Shown piece by piece: positions 50,764 to 58,393 of a stretch of 64,000 nt of DNA (its first letter is position 1; each line of letters begins with the position of its first letter). The notes under the pieces are model-generated. The model saw only the letters and a list, made by a program, of their open reading frames with translations, ran no database searches and had not been told where the DNA came from. The stretch is from contig NZ_JADKPN010000006.1 in NCBI RefSeq assembly GCF_015352455.1, forward strand, positions 173,964 through 237,963, read 5' to 3'. The position numbers and the translations under genes are program-made. This DNA is from Nocardioides islandensis. Lineage in GTDB: Bacteria > Actinomycetota > Actinomycetes > Propionibacteriales > Nocardioidaceae.

Positions 50764-53094
50764 TCAGGAGAGGGTGAGCGGAAGGTGGATGGTGATCGTC
50801 GTCCCCCGTCGGGTGGAGACGAGGTCGAAGGTGCCGCCGAGCTCCTCGGCGCGCTCGCGCATCGAGCCGAGCCCCACGCCGGTGCGAACCTCGTGGGGGA
50901 GGCCTCGGCCGTTGTCGGCCACGGTGATGCGGAGGGTGCCGTCGACCCGTTGCAGGTCGACCTGGCAGTGCGAGGCCGCACTGTGCTTCGCGGCGTTGTT
51001 GACGCCCTCCAGCACGATCCGGTACGCCGCGACCTCGACCGCGGCAGGGAGAGGCTCGACGTCACCGGCGGACACCGACCACCTCATCAGACCGGCTCCG
51101 TCACCTTCGCCGGCCCGGCTGAACGAGGCGCCTGCGGCGTGCTGACGCAGTGCCGAGACCAGCCCGAGCTGGTCGAGGACCTTGGGCCGCAGGTCGTCCA
51201 CCAGCCGCCGGATCTCGGCGATGGCGTCGCGCACCTCACCGTTCATCCGCTCGAGAACGGCGTCGACCTGCTCCGGGTCGGTCCTGAGCAGCTCGCGGGC
51301 GAACTGCAGCTGCATCGACTGGCCGGCCAGTGCGGGTCCGAGCCCGTCGTGGAGGTCGCGACGGATCCGTCGCCTCTCCTCCTCCCGCGCGGAGATGATC
51401 CGCTCTCGCGACCGGCGCAGGTCGCGGTTCATCACCAGGCTTGCCACGAGGGCACCCAGCTGCGAGGCGACGTCGTCGAGGAGCCGGCGGTCTCGCGGCC
51501 CGAAGGGTTCGCGGCCGCGGGAGACGCCCAGGGAAAGACGGCCCCAGGGCTGGCCGTGGTGCTCGAGCTCGACCATGGTCGCGGGTCGATCCGGCTCGCC
51601 CACGGAGACGGCGATGTCCTCGTTGCCGTCGCGGCCGTCGACCTCGATGGCGGCGTACACGAGCCGCAGGGTGCGCGTCAGCCTGGTCAGCGCATCCGTG
51701 AGAGCGTCCTCGATCGACACCGAGGAGCCGACGCCGCGCAGCTGGGAGACGACCTGGTAGCTGTCGTCCCGGGCGCCGAAGAACCAGCGGTTCAGTCGCT
51801 GCCGGACCCAGTGGCCCAGGGGGATGAGCGACACGGCGACCAACCCGCCGACCACGACCTGCGCGCGGTCGGTGGCGATCCCGAGGCGGTTGAGCAGCCA
51901 GGCCACCCCGAGGAACGCGACGCCGACGACGATGAGCGCCACCTCGAGCAGCAGCGATCGCCGGACGATGACGTCGAGCTCGTAGATCCGGTAGCGCAGC
52001 ATGGCCGCGGCCACCCCGACCAGCGAGATGAACAACGCGATCGGTTGGAGCCAGAGCGCCACCTGCGGCAGACCGTCGACGAGCTGCGGTAGCTGGCCGA
52101 GGACGACGAACAGGAGCCCGGTCACCAGGACGCTGGTGAGCACCACGCGGATGGCGAGCTTGTTCTCCCGGGTCTGGTCGGGCTGGCGTGCGCGGACGAA
52201 CAGCACCAGGGCGACGAGCGGGGTGACGACGACGGCGGAGGTAGCGGACGGGAGGATCTGCCCCTCGAGGCGCGTGAGCGGATCGTCCGAGCGCGACTCC
52301 AGGAGGCCGTACCGCGCGGCGTACAGGACGAACGGCACGACGAAGGGCAGCACGCGCAGCCAGCGGCGGCGGGCGAAGGCGGAGACCGGCTTGGGGAACT
52401 CCAGGGACAGCAGCAGCATCGTGGCCCAGGCGAAGCAGTTGGCGATGTCCCCGACGACGTAGGTCCACGGTCCGTCGTCGCTGGCGAAGTCGATCACCTG
52501 GAGCCCGGCCGGGTAGGCCGTCATCCCCACCGGCACGACCAGTCCCAGAGCGAGGAAGGCCCTGGCGGCGGTGTCTCGAGGCCGGCGCCAGTACACGAAG
52601 CAGCCGGCGACCACGAGTCCCAACCAGAAGGCGATGGCGCCCGGGTTCGTGGCCGCCAGCGACGCGAACGGGTAGCGCGCGAGAGTGACGTGCACCGGCT
52701 CGATCTCATGGCCGTCCACCGTGACCGAGTAGGTCAGGGAGTCACCGATCTCGCGGTGGGGGCCGTCGCCACCGCTCGACAGTGGCTCGCCGTCGACGGC
52801 GTACACGCGCACCTGACGGTCATGGCTCGTCGCCTCGTCGATGATCCGGGCCAACGGGGAGTCGCCGACGGCCCCGAAGACCACGACGCCCGCCTCCTGG
52901 CTCCAGCGGTCCCCGATGCCGGCGGAGGAGGACGCGTACACGACCGTGCCGTCCGAGGGCTGCCGGAGCACCGCGACGTATCCCCAGGCGAGCGGGATGA
53001 CCAGCACCAGCGCCATCCAGGCGAGCCGGACGGCGCGCGGAGTCTCGCGGACCGGTGCCACCGGGGCGGTCGGAAGGCTCGCGAGCTGGCTCAT
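50764..53094 (-). CDS. Membrane sensor histidine kinase (HisKA_3 type)
   Basis: The 776-residue kinase has an N-terminal membrane helix, an extracytoplasmic domain of about 120 residues, then seven or eight further helices between about 160 and 400. A GAF-like segment and a dimerisation domain with the H-box RRIRRDLHDGLGPALAGQSM follow. The HATPase domain has VNNAAKHSAAS (N-box) and DNGRGLP (G-box). It pairs with the response regulator. The extracytoplasmic loop suggests an external or envelope signal. The ATG at 53094 has GGAGG about ten bases upstream. Confidence 0.92.
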   Translation of the reverse strand: MSQLASLPTAPVAPVRETPRAVRLAWMALVLVIPLAWGYVAVLRQPSDGTVVYASSSAGIGDRWSQEAGVVVFGAVGDSPLARIIDEATSHDRQVRVYAVDGEPLSSGGDGPHREIGDSLTYSVTVDGHEIEPVHVTLARYPFASLAATNPGAIAFWLGLVVAGCFVYWRRPRDTAARAFLALGLVVPVGMTAYPAGLQVIDFASDDGPWTYVVGDIANCFAWATMLLLSLEFPKPVSAFARRRWLRVLPFVVPFVLYAARYGLLESRSDDPLTRLEGQILPSATSAVVVTPLVALVLFVRARQPDQTRENKLAIRVVLTSVLVTGLLFVVLGQLPQLVDGLPQVALWLQPIALFISLVGVAAAMLRYRIYELDVIVRRSLLLEVALIVVGVAFLGVAWLLNRLGIATDRAQVVVGGLVAVSLIPLGHWVRQRLNRWFFGARDDSYQVVSQLRGVGSSVSIEDALTDALTRLTRTLRLVYAAIEVDGRDGNEDIAVSVGEPDRPATMVELEHHGQPWGRLSLGVSRGREPFGPRDRRLLDDVASQLGALVASLVMNRDLRRSRERIISAREEERRRIRRDLHDGLGPALAGQSMQLQFARELLRTDPEQVDAVLERMNGEVRDAIAEIRRLVDDLRPKVLDQLGLVSALRQHAAGASFSRAGEGDGAGLMRWSVSAGDVEPLPAAVEVAAYRIVLEGVNNAAKHSAASHCQVDLQRVDGTLRITVADNGRGLPHEVRTGVGLGSMRERAEELGGTFDLVSTRRGTTITIHLPLTLS

Positions 53095-53221
53095 GACGTA
53101 CCGATCCTCCGCGCTCAGCCGGTCGGTGTCATGGGAGCAGAGTCCCATTCCGCGGGTATTGCTCTCGCTCCCGGCCACCTTGGTGATGCACCCTGGAGCG
53201 GTGGACCGGGGTGGCACCTGG

Positions 53222-54106
53222 ATGCGCCGGCACCGCAGGCAGCTCGGTCTCGCCGGCGTCTGCGCGCTGGTGGCCGCTGTCGTGGTGTACGCCGTGCTGT
53301 CCAGCCCCGCCGGCGAGAAGGGCGCGGTCCTGGTCGCAATCCTCGCCGTCGCGGTGCCGGCTGCCACGTGGGCCGCCGACCGGCGATCGAAGCACGCCGC
53401 CGCGGCACAGGTGGCCCCGGTGCCGGCGACCGTCGCCACGGTGTCTTCCCTCGTGCCTCCAGCTTCGGATCAGCCCCGGCTGGTCGTGGACGAGGACGGT
53501 CGGATCGGCGGCGGTGACCGAGCCGCGGCGCTCGCGTACGTGCAGCAGCTCAAGCTCCGCCCAGCGGCGGACAGGCACGTGCGCACCGCGATGACGTCTG
53601 CGTCCGCTCAGGTCGTGGAGCACCCGGACCTGCAACGCGCCCGCGACGAGTTCGAGCGGACCGCGACCGAGTACGCGCGTGGACGCGTTGTCTACCCGTG
53701 GGGCCCACCGTCCAGCGAGGACTGGGTCATGGCGCTCGAGACGCTGTGGGCGATGGCCACCAGACGCACCGGGTCGGGATGCGTCCACTGGTACGCGTGG
53801 CCACCGGGCGGCGCGGCCGAGCCAGTGGTCTTCCCGGTGCCCCGGGACGACGACCTGGTCCGCCGGGTGTCCGACCGGTTCCGCGACCGACCGCTCCACG
53901 TCCAGAGCGTCGACCCCAGGATCGTGTGGCGCTGGCTGGCCCCGGCGGCGGTCCGGTCGGCGGACGGGAAGGCTCCGGGAAGCCCGCCCGTGGTGCTCGA
54001 CGAGTGGCGGCTCTCACCGAGCGACCCGCGTGGCCTGGTCAGTGTGGAGCCCGAGGACGCGCGGCGGCGGCTCGGCTCGTCCACCGACCGCGTGTGGGGG
54101 TGGTGA
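53222..54106 (+). CDS. Membrane-anchored protein of unknown function
   Basis: The protein is about 294 residues, with MRRHRRQLG at the start and two hydrophobic stretches (about residues 9-30 and 36-54) before a soluble domain. That domain has ALAYVQQLKLRP, WGPPSSEDWVMALETLWAM and WRLSPSDPRGLVSVEPEDARRR. The Trp-rich conserved patches suggest a real protein, but I recognise no family. The start is uncertain; ATG 53186 is an alternative. It is divergent from the sensor kinase and could be linked to it. Confidence 0.6.
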   Translation: MRRHRRQLGLAGVCALVAAVVVYAVLSSPAGEKGAVLVAILAVAVPAATWAADRRSKHAAAAQVAPVPATVATVSSLVPPASDQPRLVVDEDGRIGGGDRAAALAYVQQLKLRPAADRHVRTAMTSASAQVVEHPDLQRARDEFERTATEYARGRVVYPWGPPSSEDWVMALETLWAMATRRTGSGCVHWYAWPPGGAAEPVVFPVPRDDDLVRRVSDRFRDRPLHVQSVDPRIVWRWLAPAAVRSADGKAPGSPPVVLDEWRLSPSDPRGLVSVEPEDARRRLGSSTDRVWGW

Positions 54107-54148
54107 GCCACCCTCCGCGTCGACGGGACCGGCGACCACGATGGGCGC

Positions 54149-55033
54149 ATGCTCGCCTGCGCCGCCCCCCTCGTGCTCGACGGCGGACTCTCGACCGCCC
54201 TCGAGCAGCAGGGCGCCGACCTGACCGGCGCGCTGTGGACCGCGCGGCTGCTGGGGGAGGAGCCGGAGCGGATCGCGGCCGCGCACCGGTCGTTCTTCGA
54301 GGCCGGGGCGCAGGTGGCGACGACGGCCAGCTACCAGGCCAGCGTGCCGGGGCTGGTGGCGGCGGGGTACGACGCCGCCGAGGCGCGCCGGCTGGTCCAG
54401 CGGAGCGTGGTCATCGCCCGCGAGGTCGCTGCCGAGTTCGAGGGCGCGATGGTGGCGGCGTCCGTCGGCCCGTACGGCGCGTTCCTCGCCGACGGCTCGG
54501 AGTACGCCGGCCGGTACGGCGTGAACGCCTCCGTCCTGCGTGACTTCCACGGGCCGCGGCTGGAGCTGCTCGCGGCTGCCGGGCCGGACCTGCTCGCCGT
54601 GGAGACGATCCCGGACGCCGACGAGGCCGAGGTGCTGGTGACGCTGCTGGACGAGCTCGAGGTGGCGGCGTGGTTCTCGTACTCGGTGCGGGGCGGCACG
54701 ACGGCCGCCGGGCAGCCCCTGGCCGCGGCGTACGCCGTCCTCGACGGCTGCCGCGCGCTGGTCGCGGCGGGCGTGAACTGCTCGGACCAGGCGGACGTGC
54801 TCGGGGCCGTGGAGGCCGCGGTGGCGGCGACCGGACTGCCGGCGGTCGCCTACCCCAACCGCGGCGGCAGCTGGGACCCGGTCGCGAAGGCCTGGGCGTA
54901 CGGCGACCCGCTGGACCTCGGCCTGCTGCCGGGCTGGCTGGCGGCGGGGGTCAGGTACGTCGGTGGGTGCTGCGGGAACGGGCCCGCCGACATCGCCGCC
55001 CTCAGCCGGCGGCTGGCGTCAGCAGCGCCGTGA
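54149..55033 (+). CDS. mmuM: Homocysteine S-methyltransferase
   Basis: The 294-residue enzyme moves a methyl group from S-methylmethionine (or SAM) to homocysteine, giving methionine. The zinc cysteines are in AAGVNCSDQ and GGCCGNGP, the family pattern. LVLDGGLSTALEQQG at the N-terminus and TASYQASVPGL, DLLAVETIPDADEA follow the expected order. It is a cytosolic TIM barrel. Its last 32 bases overlap the convergent HNH gene. Confidence 0.92.
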   Translation: MLACAAPLVLDGGLSTALEQQGADLTGALWTARLLGEEPERIAAAHRSFFEAGAQVATTASYQASVPGLVAAGYDAAEARRLVQRSVVIAREVAAEFEGAMVAASVGPYGAFLADGSEYAGRYGVNASVLRDFHGPRLELLAAAGPDLLAVETIPDADEAEVLVTLLDELEVAAWFSYSVRGGTTAAGQPLAAAYAVLDGCRALVAAGVNCSDQADVLGAVEAAVAATGLPAVAYPNRGGSWDPVAKAWAYGDPLDLGLLPGWLAAGVRYVGGCCGNGPADIAALSRRLASAAP

Positions 55034-55352
55034 CCTCGTGGTGCCTCACCAGGAACGCCCGCTCGTCCAGGCGCTTGCGCCGCAGCCAGCCGGTCACCTC
55101 GTCGTTGCACTTGCTGGCGTTGCACGACCCGCAGGCCGGCACCACGTTCGTCAGCGTGTAGCGGCCGCCGCGCGAGATCGGCAGCACGCAGTCCTTCTGC
55201 ATCGGGCCGACCGCCGAGCCGCAGTAGGCGCACCCGCCCCACGCCTCGCGGAGTGCCGCCCACTGCTCCGCGGTCAGGTCGTGCTCGACGCGAGCCATCC
55301 TGGCCCGGCGCTTGCGGGTCGCCCGCGCGCGACGCGTCCGGCTGACCACCAC
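55002..55352 (-). CDS. HNH-type nuclease with Cys in place of the catalytic His
   Basis: The protein is up to 116 residues. It contains a zinc-binding CAYC and CGSC pair and the sequence DCVLPISRGGRYTLTNVVPA between them, ending CNASKCNDE. The HNH pattern is usually DH-xPxSxGG-N; the His after Asp is Cys here, while the Asn in TLTN is kept. That may mean a changed or lost nuclease activity. The start is uncertain (GTG 55352 or an internal ATG at 55298). It overlaps mmuM by 32 bp. Confidence 0.75.
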   Translation of the reverse strand: MVVSRTRRARATRKRRARMARVEHDLTAEQWAALREAWGGCAYCGSAVGPMQKDCVLPISRGGRYTLTNVVPACGSCNASKCNDEVTGWLRRKRLDERAFLVRHHEVTALLTPAAG

Positions 55353-55397
55353 GTCGGGAGGCTACGTCCGACAGGCCGCCCGCCCCGGGAGGCGCGA

Positions 55398-56096
55398 CTA
55401 CCGGAAGTGGACGGTGGCGAGCAGGGCCTCGAACGCCGCGAAGTCCTGGTCCCGGGTCGGCGACCCCGGCAGCTCGCGGGTCCAGGCGAGCACGGTGGTG
55501 CCGTCGTCGTCGATGACGGCGAGGCGGATGACGGCGTACGGCTGCAGGCCGTAGCACGCCTCGGGGGCCAGGCCGTCCTGCTGGCAGCCGAGGACGCCGG
55601 AGAGGCTCACGGTGGTCCCGGCGGTGAGCAGGGTGGCCGGGTGGCCGTCGACCTCGGTCGTGGCTCGCTCACCGATCTGCGCGCCGTGCCTGCGGAGCCC
55701 CACCAGGTGGTGGACGTAGTTGCGGGGGAGCGGACGCAGCCCGCCGACCTTCTTGTCCGGCGCCCCCGGAGGGTAGAGGCCGACCGGCGACATGAACCGG
55801 ACGGCGCGGTCGACGTCCACCCCATCACCGGACCAGGTCAGGAAGTGCGGCTCGTCCTGGACCGGGTCCGAGGAGAACCAGGCGGGCGGGTCGACGGTGA
55901 GCGCCGGTGCGAAGGCCCTCGTGTCGTAGGGCTGCGCTGCCGTGCTCGCCGGCGTCGGTGCGTCGGAGCTCGAGGTGATGGTCGCCGGATCGGAGACCGG
56001 CGGCGCGGCCGAGTCGTTGCCGGACGCCGAGCACCCGGCGAGGATGCTCGCGGCCAGCGCCACCAGGACCGCACGGGGTGCGCGAGACCTTCCCAT
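55398..56096 (-). CDS. Secreted lipoprotein of the ECF-sigma locus
   Basis: The 232-residue protein has a signal peptide with lipobox LAGC (LAASILAGCSAS), a Ser/Thr/Ala-rich linker and a mature domain of about 170 residues. It has a cysteine pair around GVLGCQQDGLAPEACYG and ends WTRELPGSPTRDQDFAAFEA with LLATVHFR. No named family. It is divergent from the sigma gene and has a promoter-like site identical in layout to those of the sigma operon and the downstream lipoprotein. ACAGGAGG lies a few bases before the ATG. Confidence 0.75.
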   Translation of the reverse strand: MGRSRAPRAVLVALAASILAGCSASGNDSAAPPVSDPATITSSSDAPTPASTAAQPYDTRAFAPALTVDPPAWFSSDPVQDEPHFLTWSGDGVDVDRAVRFMSPVGLYPPGAPDKKVGGLRPLPRNYVHHLVGLRRHGAQIGERATTEVDGHPATLLTAGTTVSLSGVLGCQQDGLAPEACYGLQPYAVIRLAVIDDDGTTVLAWTRELPGSPTRDQDFAAFEALLATVHFR

Positions 56097-56128
56097 CGGT
56101 CAACCTCCTGTCCGACCCTGTCACTACC

Positions 56129-56158
56129 GACAGTGCCGAGAACAGCGAGAGGTTTATC
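56129..56158 (-). promoter_or_regulatory. ECF-type promoter for the divergent lipoprotein gene
   Basis: Read on the minus strand: GATAAAC (56158-56152), 16 bp, then CACTGTC (56135-56129). The same order and spacing occurs at 56167 and 57691 on the plus strand. It lies 33 bp from the lipoprotein ATG. ECF factors usually recognise AAC-type -35 motifs with a short -10, so this is a plausible target of the sigma factor next door. Confidence 0.7.
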
Positions 56159-56166
56159 GCGGCGGC

Positions 56167-56196
56167 GGTAAACATCGTCCGGCCGCTGTGCCTGTC
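56167..56196 (+). promoter_or_regulatory. ECF-type promoter of the sigma operon
   Basis: GGTAAAC (56167-56173), 16 bp, then GCCTGTC (56190-56196). It lies 17 bp before the sigma GTG and eight bases from the divergent site. The GCGGTAAACA form is identical at 57689-57698, over ten bases. It suggests autoregulation of the sigma factor. Confidence 0.7.
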
Positions 56197-56212
56197 TGTC
56201 GGTGGAGGCGAC

Positions 56213-56725
56213 GTGGCACACCAGGATCGGCAGGCGGACGCTGGGTTCAGCGCGCTCTTCCGGGCCGAGTACGCGCGGACCACACGCACCGTCTTCCTGG
56301 TCCTCCACGACCGCGGGCACGCCGAGGAGATCGCCCAGGACGCGTTCATGCAGCTGCTCGACCGCTGGGACACGGTGGCGAAGTACGACCAGCCGGGTGC
56401 CTGGGTACGTCGGGTCGCGATCCGGATGGCGGTGCGCCACCTGCGTCGCGAGCGGATGCGCTCGCTGCTCGAACGCCGTACCCAGGTCGAGCCGGAGCCG
56501 TCCGAGGAGCTCACCCTGCCCCAGACCGAGCTGCTGGCGGCGGTCCGGCAGCTCCCGACCAACCAGCGGGTGGCGGTCGTCCTCCACTACTTCGAGGACC
56601 GGCCCATCGCCGAGATCGCCGACACGCTCGGCTGTGCCCCTGCGACGGCCCGCGTGCACCTCCACAAGGCCCGGCACCGCCTGGCCGACACGCTGCACGA
56701 GGAGGTCGGCGATGTCGTTGGATAG
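56213..56725 (+). CDS. ECF sigma factor
   Basis: The 170-residue sigma factor has region 2 (FSALFRAEYARTTRTVFLVLHDRGHAEEIAQDAFMQLLDRWDTV, with GAWVRRVAIRMAVRHLRRER) and region 4 (LPTNQRVAVVLHYFEDRPIA, then GCAPATARVHLHKARHRLAD). It lacks regions 1 and 3, as extracytoplasmic-function factors do. GGAGG lies four bases before the GTG at 56213. An in-frame GTG 135 bases upstream would read through the promoter, so it is not used. The gene overlaps the anti-sigma candidate by 14 bp. Three similar promoters nearby are its likely targets. Confidence 0.92.
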   Translation: MAHQDRQADAGFSALFRAEYARTTRTVFLVLHDRGHAEEIAQDAFMQLLDRWDTVAKYDQPGAWVRRVAIRMAVRHLRRERMRSLLERRTQVEPEPSEELTLPQTELLAAVRQLPTNQRVAVVLHYFEDRPIAEIADTLGCAPATARVHLHKARHRLADTLHEEVGDVVG

Positions 56726-57689
56726 CCGTCTGCGCGAGGACATGCGCGCGATCGCCGACACCGTCGAGCCCGACGTCGAGACCGTGCTGGCGTCGCTGCT
56801 GGCCCGTCGCGACCGCGTCCGGCCGGGACGTGCCGTGCTGCCACGGGTGCTGGCGGCCGCCGCGTCCCTGGTCCTCGCGGCCGGGCTCGTCGTCTGGTGG
56901 CTCGGGCGGGCCCACGGCCACGAGAACGACTACGTCGACGACCCGGCTCCGCCGACCGGCACGTACGCCGCCCGGCTGACCGGCGACCTGGCAGGCGAGT
57001 GGCGACTCCGCTTCGCCGACGACCTCGTCTCCGTGGTGGCCCCCGACCGCAGCGCCCTCGGCCGGAGGTCCGACTTCGGGTCCTCCGTCGTGGGCGGCGA
57101 CCGGCTGACGACGTCGCTGCTCGACGGTCCGTGCGCCGGCGAGGGCAGCTACCGGTGGTCGTGGGAGCAGGGGCAGCTGCGGTTGGAGGTGCTCGACGAC
57201 ACGTGCGACCTGCGGACCCGGATCCTGACCGGAGCAGACTGGCAGCCGGTGTCGGGGGAGCAGTTCACGCCGGGTACCTACCGGGCAGAGCTCACGATCG
57301 CGCAGATGCGGCGTACCGCGGTGGCGGAGGGGTATGCCCGCACCGACGTCGACGCCTACCTGGGCTCCGAGTTCCCCGGGGCGAGCGCGGTCACCTACAC
57401 GGTGACGGCGAGAGAGGGGACCTGGCTGGTCCAGGAGTCGATCGACGGAGCGCCGAAGGACGTCGCGTGGCAGGGTCGCTTCACCGTGCTGGACAGGGGA
57501 ACCGTGCAGGCGACGGCGACCGACATCTCGTGCGGCCCGATCGTGTACGACGTCCGCCCGAGCGCCGCGGCCGTGTCCTTCGTCGTGGTCACGGACGCGT
57601 GCCCGACCCCCTGGACCGCGCCGGTGGGTGAGCTGATCGCCCAGACGGCCCTCTACGAGTCGGCTCCCTTCAGGCGTCTGGGCGAGTAG
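56712..57689 (+). CDS. Membrane-anchored anti-sigma candidate with duplicated sensor-like ectodomain
   Basis: The 325-residue protein has a short cytoplasmic part (residues 1-42: MSLDSRLREDMRAIADTVEP), one membrane helix (about 45-65) and a large outside domain. The topology and position after the ECF gene are those of anti-sigma factors, though the zinc HxxxCxxC motif is absent. The outside part has two similar halves that begin TGTYAARLTGD and PGTYRAELTIA. The second half aligns with the downstream lipoprotein (GTY, RRTA or ARTA, AYLGSEFPGA or EYLAGNFPGA, CGPI, GELIAQT). GAGG lies ten bases before the ATG. No proteolytic site is identified. Confidence 0.75.
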   Translation: MSLDSRLREDMRAIADTVEPDVETVLASLLARRDRVRPGRAVLPRVLAAAASLVLAAGLVVWWLGRAHGHENDYVDDPAPPTGTYAARLTGDLAGEWRLRFADDLVSVVAPDRSALGRRSDFGSSVVGGDRLTTSLLDGPCAGEGSYRWSWEQGQLRLEVLDDTCDLRTRILTGADWQPVSGEQFTPGTYRAELTIAQMRRTAVAEGYARTDVDAYLGSEFPGASAVTYTVTAREGTWLVQESIDGAPKDVAWQGRFTVLDRGTVQATATDISCGPIVYDVRPSAAAVSFVVVTDACPTPWTAPVGELIAQTALYESAPFRRLGE

Positions 57690-57690
57690 C

Positions 57691-57720
57691 GGTAAACACC
57701 ACCCGCGTCTCGGGTCTGTC
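57691..57720 (+). promoter_or_regulatory. ECF-type promoter of the second lipoprotein gene
   Basis: GGTAAAC (57691-57697), 16 bp, then GTCTGTC (57714-57720). It starts one base after the anti-sigma stop and lies 33 bp from the lipoprotein ATG, the same distance as at the divergent lipoprotein. This shows the second lipoprotein has its own promoter of the same class. Confidence 0.7.
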
Positions 57721-57753
57721 ATGCGGTGTTCGTCGACACCGAAGGAGAGACCG

Positions 57754-58335
57754 ATGAGCACTCGCACCCTGCTGGCGGCACTGACCACCGCCACCTCGCT
57801 GGTCGCCCTCGCCGGCTGCACGGGCGAGCCGGTCGCGCAGGACTCGACAGCCGCCGGGGCGCCCGCCGACGGGACGGCGGGTGGGACGCCATCGGCCGAG
57901 CCCGTCGCCGACCCGCTCGCCGGCACGTACCAGACCTCGGCGATGTCGCTGCGGAAGATGGCCAGGACCGCCGAGGCGGCCGGCTTCGCGACCGCGGACG
58001 TCCGCGAGTACCTCGCGGGGAACTTCCCGGGCGCCCATGAGGTCGAGTACTCCCTGAAGCTCGCGGGCGGCTGGTGGATCGTCTTCAACGAGATCGACGG
58101 CGGCTCGGCCGAGGAGGCGTGGGCCGGGCCGTACCACGTGGTCGACGCCACGACGGTCGAGGCGGGCGTCCCGCCGTGCGGGCCGATCACCTACGGCTAC
58201 CGGCTCGACGGTGACGTGCTCTCCCTGGACCTGCTGGAGGACGACTGTCCCGGACCGGACGGCCGGGTCCCGCTCGGAGAGCTGATCGCCCAGACGATCA
58301 TCTCCGAGACCGACACCTACCAGCGGGTGGGCTGA
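57754..58335 (+). CDS. Lipoprotein paralogous to the anti-sigma ectodomain
   Basis: The 193-residue protein has a signal peptide with lipobox ALAGC, a linker rich in Ala, Gly, Ser and Thr, then a domain from about residue 52. LAGTYQTS, KMARTAEAAGF, EYLAGNFPGAHEVEYS, WWIVFNEIDGGSAEEAWAGP, PCGPITY and LGELIAQTIISE correspond in order to the second half of the anti-sigma outer domain. The shared domain looks like a small beta-barrel, but that is a guess. AAGGAG precedes the ATG. I infer it may titrate or present the signal read by the anti-sigma protein. Confidence 0.75.
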   Translation: MSTRTLLAALTTATSLVALAGCTGEPVAQDSTAAGAPADGTAGGTPSAEPVADPLAGTYQTSAMSLRKMARTAEAAGFATADVREYLAGNFPGAHEVEYSLKLAGGWWIVFNEIDGGSAEEAWAGPYHVVDATTVEAGVPPCGPITYGYRLDGDVLSLDLLEDDCPGPDGRVPLGELIAQTIISETDTYQRVG

Positions 58336-58393
58336 GCGCCCCCGGCAACGCGGCCGTCACCGGGGCGTCACCGGCGCTCGGTAGATTGCCCCG

